Positions 58,436 to 64,000 of a stretch of 64,000 nucleotides of DNA are shown here, piece after piece. The translations under genes and the position numbers were made by a program. Within the stretch, counting starts at the first letter, position 1. Every line of letters begins with the position of its first letter. This DNA comes from Liolophura sinensis. Taxonomy: Eukaryota; Mollusca; Polyplacophora; Chitonida; Chitonidae. The notes beneath the pieces are model-generated. The model did not search any database and was not told the origin of the DNA. It saw only the letters and a program-made list of their open reading frames with translations. The stretch spans positions 13,554,706-13,618,705 of the forward strand of contig NC_088296.1 in the NCBI RefSeq assembly GCF_032854445.1. Reading direction: 5' to 3'.

Positions 58436-60726
58436 GATCAACACCGATTTCAACGTACAAGTATTTGATGATTATTGAGATTTGATGATCCCATATTGAA
58501 ACAGCAAGAGGATCAAGAGCATGTCTCAGTCGGATCCGTCAGACCGTGTCTGTGGTAGTCTAGGCTCATTGCTTATTCACTCGAGAATATTTCAGTACAG
58601 TACTGCCATGGTTGAACTATCTTTTGGGCAAGGTGTATCTGACAAGAGCTGTCTTACAGGTGTTGCAAAGGCGAGAAAGACGACACGTCGCAGTCGGATC
58701 CGTCAGAATGACATGACGTTCGTGTGTATGGTGGGCTCAGATCAAAGGTCATTCATTTCTGCAAGATTATTTCAGTACCTCAATTGAACAAGATAAATCT
58801 GATACAAGATGTTTCGCATGTGTTCGTAATAGCCAGAAATACGGTCCATTTCGGCGCCATAAGACATACGTGAGAACCCCTGCTACTAGAATCCATTTGT
58901 CCGTTCTAACCTCTAACCTAGTACAATACCTACTGTTGACTTCGGCCCATTATGTCAGTTCTATAGAATCAAGCCCTAGGGTGCTGTCTGTATTTTTTAT
59001 CAAAAACTAAGTAAATAATCTATCTGTTACCCACACTGTGAACTCTTCATGAAAAGAAGTTATGGGTCGAGACCAGTAGTAGAAAAGCGATTGTAAGAAA
59101 CAGTGAGTCGAAAAGGACCGGACTTTGGAATCAGAGAGAAAATCTATCCAGCCCTTGTAACTTTAGGTCATTTCAAACAGTGTTGTGGGACAGGCCTGTA
59201 TTATTTACGGACCACCACAGACGTAAAATAAGATGAGTAACAAGCCGTGTCATATTCAACAAAGGTATCACAATTTAGCATACCGTCTCGGCCCAAACCG
59301 TATTGACGTGCTCAAGCTTTGTGAAGAAGACGTTTCTCTAAACATTTACTGGGTTGAACAAAATCTAAATAAATATTTAATGCCGGTTTTAGACACTTTG
59401 AATGGCAGACTTTCAGTGGACATAAACATTAGTTAGGTAGTGTCGTTCATTTTATCCAAGGGTTAGACGTTGTGTTTAAAAAAAAAAGGTGGATAGGATA
59501 TCAAAACGGAACCTTGATAGGTACTCCCTTTCTCACTGTCTGTGTATTGCTGGCTCCACGTGTGAGCCTTGCAACGCTTGCCCACCGTAAATGTAATATG
59601 CGTACTTATAAGTAGCTTGTATAAATCTTCGTGGGTAAGTTGTTACAAAACTCAACGACAATGTAAAACTGATAGTTGTTCTAGTACTGCACTAATCAGC
59701 TATCAAGTCAATAAACGAATGAACGAGGTCATGACGTGAACAATCGTGAGATAAGCATGTTTTAGTTTCACCACTTAGGAAAACGATATTTATAATGAAT
59801 GTTTATTTTGTAAAACTGAGTGTATTACGGTATACATATTGTGATCGTATCGACAGAGAACTACCCAGGATTTCAAAAAGGACGACATTAAGTTCTTCAA
59901 AGATATATTCATAACTCTTATCAGAGAGACATGTCAAAAGCCGGTAAATACGGCAGTATTTTGTGATCTGTTAGGCATTAGACCTAGTGTTTGGTTCCTA
60001 TTGATTGATTTATTTATTTAATATTTATTATATTTTTGTTTAACACAATATTCAAGAATTTTCATCCATAGATGGATGGAAGATTTATGCTGTTTAACCA
60101 CACTCATACAGCACACATACACATGTCATTCTGGATGTGTCACGCAAATCCCACAATTTGTGTACTTGTAGTACACACAGGTATATGGGTGTGCATTTTT
60201 GTCACAATTCTGTGTACCACTCTTACACAGTAGTTTTCCGAGGGTACCTTCCAGAATACCTGTGCACAATTTCAGCTGGTATAACATGTATTTACTGTAG
60301 ATCGTCAGTTACAGTTTGCCATTTATATCCACACAGATACATCAAAACTCCACGCTTTGAATGCGGGGCTGAATACATTATATAGCGTTGTGCTGCTTTT
60401 GAGGTTTTTAGCCCTAAGAACATTAAGACACGTGTTGCACCATATTATTTACTCTTGCCGATGTTTTCCTTCATCTCAGAACAACTTTCGCCTGTTTAGA
60501 CCAACAGAGGTGACCAAGCATACAGGTATGAGAATGTATTTGAAGCTGTAGAATATTACATACATCTCAACTTCAAAACAGCGGTTATAAAATCGTCCAT
60601 CGCTATGAAATAAAAACAGCCCTTACTGGTCATCAGAAAACCAGAAAACAATAAAACAATAAACAGATCGCGGATGAGGGTGAATCGCCCTGTGTAGTAC
60701 GTGTCATTCCAATAAAGACGTAAAAT
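58436..60726. other. non-coding part of duplicated block, copy 2
   Basis: Matches 32511-34380 plus about 310 bp (near 59305-59615) and about 113 bp (near 59790-59900) absent from copy 1. No gene was recognised. Confidence 0.5.
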
Positions 60727-60900
60727 AAATATTTATTTATTTATTTATTTTAAATGGTGTTTCACGCCGTACTCAAGAATATTTCACTTATACGACAGCG
60801 GCCAGCATTATGGTGGAAGAAAACCGGGTAAAGCCCAGGGGAAACCGACGACCATCCGCAGGTTGCTGAAAGACCTTCTCACTTACGACCGCAGAGGAGT
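60727..60900 (-). mobile_element. SINE, minus orientation, tandem copy
   Basis: Copy of 34381-34525, with a longer ATTT tail and a bit more of the body (CCGCAGGTTGCTGAAAGAC). Confidence 0.85.
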
Positions 60901-61508
60901 AAAGTAAATACGAAAGCAAACTGCTCTCGTGGTATCATAACTGAGTGACAACAGACGTGATCAAGCATTACGTGTCGAATACTAGCCAGGTATCAGTATA
61001 AAATAGAGTAGGTAAAAACATGTGTGGGAAAAATGAATTGATGTGATTTATACAAAAGTAAAATAAACAGCAGATTTTGCTGCGTTTAAAACATTTTTCC
61101 TCAGGGAATTCCATTTATAATAAAAAGATGGTTACGTGAGTCAAGATAATTTGACATAGATATGTTAAGGAGTGATAGGGGAGCAAATCCCCATCTAGTT
61201 ACAAGGAGTCCTTCAATGGAACTGCCTCAAAGAAACGCTTTCATAGCGAATCATAAGATTATAAAGGTTATAAAATGGGTAAAAACTGTAAAAGACATCA
61301 TAGTGTAACATTGGAATAAATTGCACATGCAATACACTCAGTATCACTGCCTCTATCCAAAGGTTAGAGACAACGCAAAGATGAATTTTGTGGTCTCTCA
61401 AGAAGACAAGACAAAATATTTCTTGGAAATGTCTGTAAATGGCAGTTTAGTGTGATTCAGGAAGACTATGTACAGTTGATAATCATGTATAATTGTCTGT
61501 GTCCTAAG

Positions 61509-61652
61509 GTGGGTGAGTTACAGAATGTGGGGATCAGCTGTGTGGTTACAGAGCAGAATGCAACACTGACAGGAGAGGGTGCAGATGCTCATTCAACAAT
61601 GCTGAACGAAGAGAACTGAAGGGCACATCTCCATCCCTGTGGTACTGTGTGG
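61509..61652 (+). pseudogene. EGF/EB-like exon of headless gene 4 copy (gene 6), TGA near its start
   Basis: Copy of gene 4 exon 3, 144 nt, donor G|GTAAGT. With the family acceptor (TCCTAAG) the third codon is TGA (61514-61516). All six cysteines follow it. An AG at 61522-61523 (GAGTTACAG) would start the exon at 61524 in phase 1 and skip the stop, giving a 129-nt exon that keeps every cysteine. No signal or first EGF exon lies upstream on this strand. Confidence 0.6.
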
Positions 61653-62785
61653 GTAAGTTAATGTAAGCATACCATTAGAAATGTAAAATTGCCGCTGTAA
61701 TTCTGAATTGATAACCAAATGTATATCCACAACTGATCTTTGTTGTTGTCAGCCGACATCACAGACTTCGGTGATACAAGGCAATATTCTTCCGTATTGT
61801 TGCAGAGTTACACAGCTATGCATATATGGATAGAAGGAATTGGAATATTTTAAATAGTCATGATAGTAATCATAACAACCCAGTGTTTGTTTGTTACCAT
61901 GCTGAAATACTCGGCCAATGATGGGTATTTAAGTCTAGCAATTTGTTCAGGTTTTTCCATACGTCTCCACGGATTCCCTGGTAGACAAACAGTCCACATG
62001 TCTTAATTTCGAGGCGTAACGTGGTTTTTATTGTGCTATTGTGGGATGCATTTTGTACCGAACGTGACAAAACTGGAGGATGCTTGCCTTATGACGCAAT
62101 CATCTGATTTTGCAATTAATCATGGGTAAAAAGTCTTCTACGAGTTCATTACAGAATAGCAACAGGAGATTATTGATGCATATAGCAGAATGTTTTTCTG
62201 CACCAAACCAGAATTCCGTGGAACTGAAACACTGGGCCACAACAACACACTGATGGCTCATTCAGGAAAGAAAAGCGTATCAATCAGTTGATTTATGTTA
62301 TACTTTCTCTCAGTTTGAAAGAGCAGATTAAAGACACTCACTTAGATTGATTCTGATACTCCAACATTTTAACATACCTTCATCCTCTCCAACATCACAT
62401 ACTGATGCAGCTAGAATGAATAATCAATGGAGAACATAGCATTTGTTTTTTTCAAGCGAAAATCAGATTTGAGGAAATCACTAGTCGACCATATATATTT
62501 TTTCTTTAAATAAATAAAACATTTACTATTCAAATCTTAACATGTAATTTAGCAGACGGGCACAATAGTTTTAGCGGCGCATCAACTTTTCGACATGAAC
62601 GTACAGGGTAGACCTTGCTCGCAGAACAGCTTTAACATAACTGTGTGCGATTTTGATCTAAACATTGGGCAGAATTGAGCATGGATTTAGACAGTTGCAT
62701 TGCTAATTCCAGTGCTATAGTATAAAAATTACTGACGATTAGATATACGGCTAAACGTGTGTTCTCATTATCCTGTATATTGCAG

Positions 62786-62911
62786 AACTTTGTAGCCTTG
62801 TAGACAGTACCTGTTCTGACAACACGACGTGTACGTACTCTTCAGGTGATAACAAAAACCTGTGTCAGTGTTCAGAAGAAGCCACACAATCATCTACAGG
62901 GCAATGTTTGG
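62786..62911 (+). CDS. EGF-like exon of headless gene 4 copy (gene 6)
   Basis: 126 nt, phase 1-1, acceptor TATATTGCAG and donor G|GTGAGT. Nearly identical to 39553-39678. Any stalk, TM and tail exons would lie beyond the window. Confidence 0.65.
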
Positions 62912-64000
62912 GTGAGTACATGGACAATGCGCCAGACATCTTTGCACACCATTTGTTGATGCAAAAACAACAGTATAGTCGTGTAGGGGAATATGTCATT
63001 TCCGCACAGGAAATCACTAAACTAGCTGCATGTAATAACTATGTTTTGGCGGAAATCTGCTCCTGTCGACTAACTTTTCCGACTTCCGACGTGTAGAAGA
63101 TTTGGTCAGGCGTCACACTGTATGCTTAGAAACAAAGGGTAAAGATTTCTGAAAGGTCAGTGTACAAACAGATATGAGTCTCATTCACTCGAAGCGCATG
63201 TGTTGTGTTTTAGTGTGGATGCCTTTGATGTATTTTTCATCCTCACACTCGCCTCTTTTCTTTCTACGCATGTTTTATAGTAAACTATCTATTTGTAGCC
63301 CTAGTTGAAATTTACAGCAATATTGAACATACAAAGATTTCAAACCCTGATGTCCTTTCATGGGAGTGGTGTTAAATTCATTTGGTTGCTTGTTGTCACT
63401 TTTTGATGCTTGTCTTGAAAACTTTAGGGTTATTAAAAAGCACGCAAAATGTTATAAATTTGAAGATCACAGTAAAGCCTGAACGATGTCTTTGGCTAGG
63501 GGTAGTGAGATGCCCGACAATTTTAACATGTAAGATTACAGGCCAGGGAAAATGTTGGAGATATAGTCAACGCTGAGATAAAAAAAGTACTTCAATCCCA
63601 ATACGCACAACCCAATTTACAAGTCTACATTGTCGGCATAATAAATTTACACCCCAAATTGCATAAAAAACTCAGCTCATAAATCCCACCCTTATGTTGT
63701 AAATGTTTATCTGAAAAAAATCTTGCAAAGAAACGGCACATGCAATTTAGGGTACTCATCTTTTTTAAGGTACCAACTTTATTCCTTTGTTCTCGTTTTT
63801 GGAAATATTCTCCATCCATAGGAAATACCTAAACATAAGGTATGCTTAATAATAGCACGGATATTTGCAAACGCAGCTCACATCAGTAATAGAACAGGCT
63901 GTTGTATAGTTTTATAAATGTATCACACAGAAGATGATGTTTTACCGCAATGGTTTTTCAAAACTTAAATGGGAAACACACATCATTGACTGTTCTTAAC

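Larger units (their letters stand above)
55010..64000 (+). repeat. tandem segmental duplication, copy 2
   Basis: Direct copy of 29333-34640 and then 37760-40770, joined at about 60995. It runs past the right edge. Confidence 0.92.

Noticed and set aside
59233-59436. 67-codon ORF present only in tandem copy 2
   Set aside because: No domain, no splice sites, and the equivalent is simply deleted in copy 1; could be a chance ORF.

Overview
This is AT-rich eukaryotic (animal) DNA. It shows small exons bounded by GT-AG sites, long introns, many tRNA-derived SINE copies ending in an AATAAATAAA tail, a Tc1/mariner transposon, and remnants of BEL/Pao, Gypsy and Penelope-type retroelements. The SINE family and the receptor-like genes suggest a lophotrochozoan, probably a mollusc or close relative, but the species cannot be named from this sequence.

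The genes belong to one clustered family. The intact pattern is a phase-1 signal-peptide exon, one or more phase 1-1 EGF/EB-like cysteine-rich exons of 123-147 nt, a Ser/Thr-rich stalk exon, a transmembrane exon ending in phase 2, and one final cytoplasmic exon with several tyrosine motifs. The clearest complete gene (gene 4) lies on + at 35011-42578: seven exons, 1035 nt of CDS, 344 residues. A second complete model (gene 5) lies on - at 54667-51192: four exons, 813 nt, 270 residues, no EGF exon. Gene 1 (+, about 519-4380) enters from the left edge and includes a decayed Ig-like segment. Gene 2 (-, about 19512-12822) has intact tail, TM and stalk exons and a mix of live and dead EGF exons. 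Gene 3 (-, about 31286-24014) is broken at many exon boundaries. A headless copy of gene 4 (gene 6, +, from 61509) runs off the right edge.

Two large duplications explain the layout. An inverted duplication pairs about 2340-14300 with about 40930-54190, so convergent genes 1 and 2 mirror convergent genes 5 and 4. A direct duplication pairs about 29333-34640 plus 37760-40770 with about 55010-64000. The second copy lacks about 3.1 kb that holds the signal and first EGF exons of gene 4, and its left end cuts an EGF exon at about 55010. A Tc1 element (7465-9026) and a SINE (41149-41339) each occupy one arm of the inverted duplication, and the other arm keeps the empty target site, so both inserted after the duplication.

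The proteins look like small type I membrane receptors whose tails could recruit SH2-domain proteins; one tail contains a match to the ITIM consensus. An immune or cell-recognition role is inferred from architecture and rapid turnover, not shown by the sequence. Long stretches between the convergent genes (4.4-12.8 kb and 42.6-51.2 kb) hold mirrored non-coding DNA and a foldback repeat but no gene I can support.
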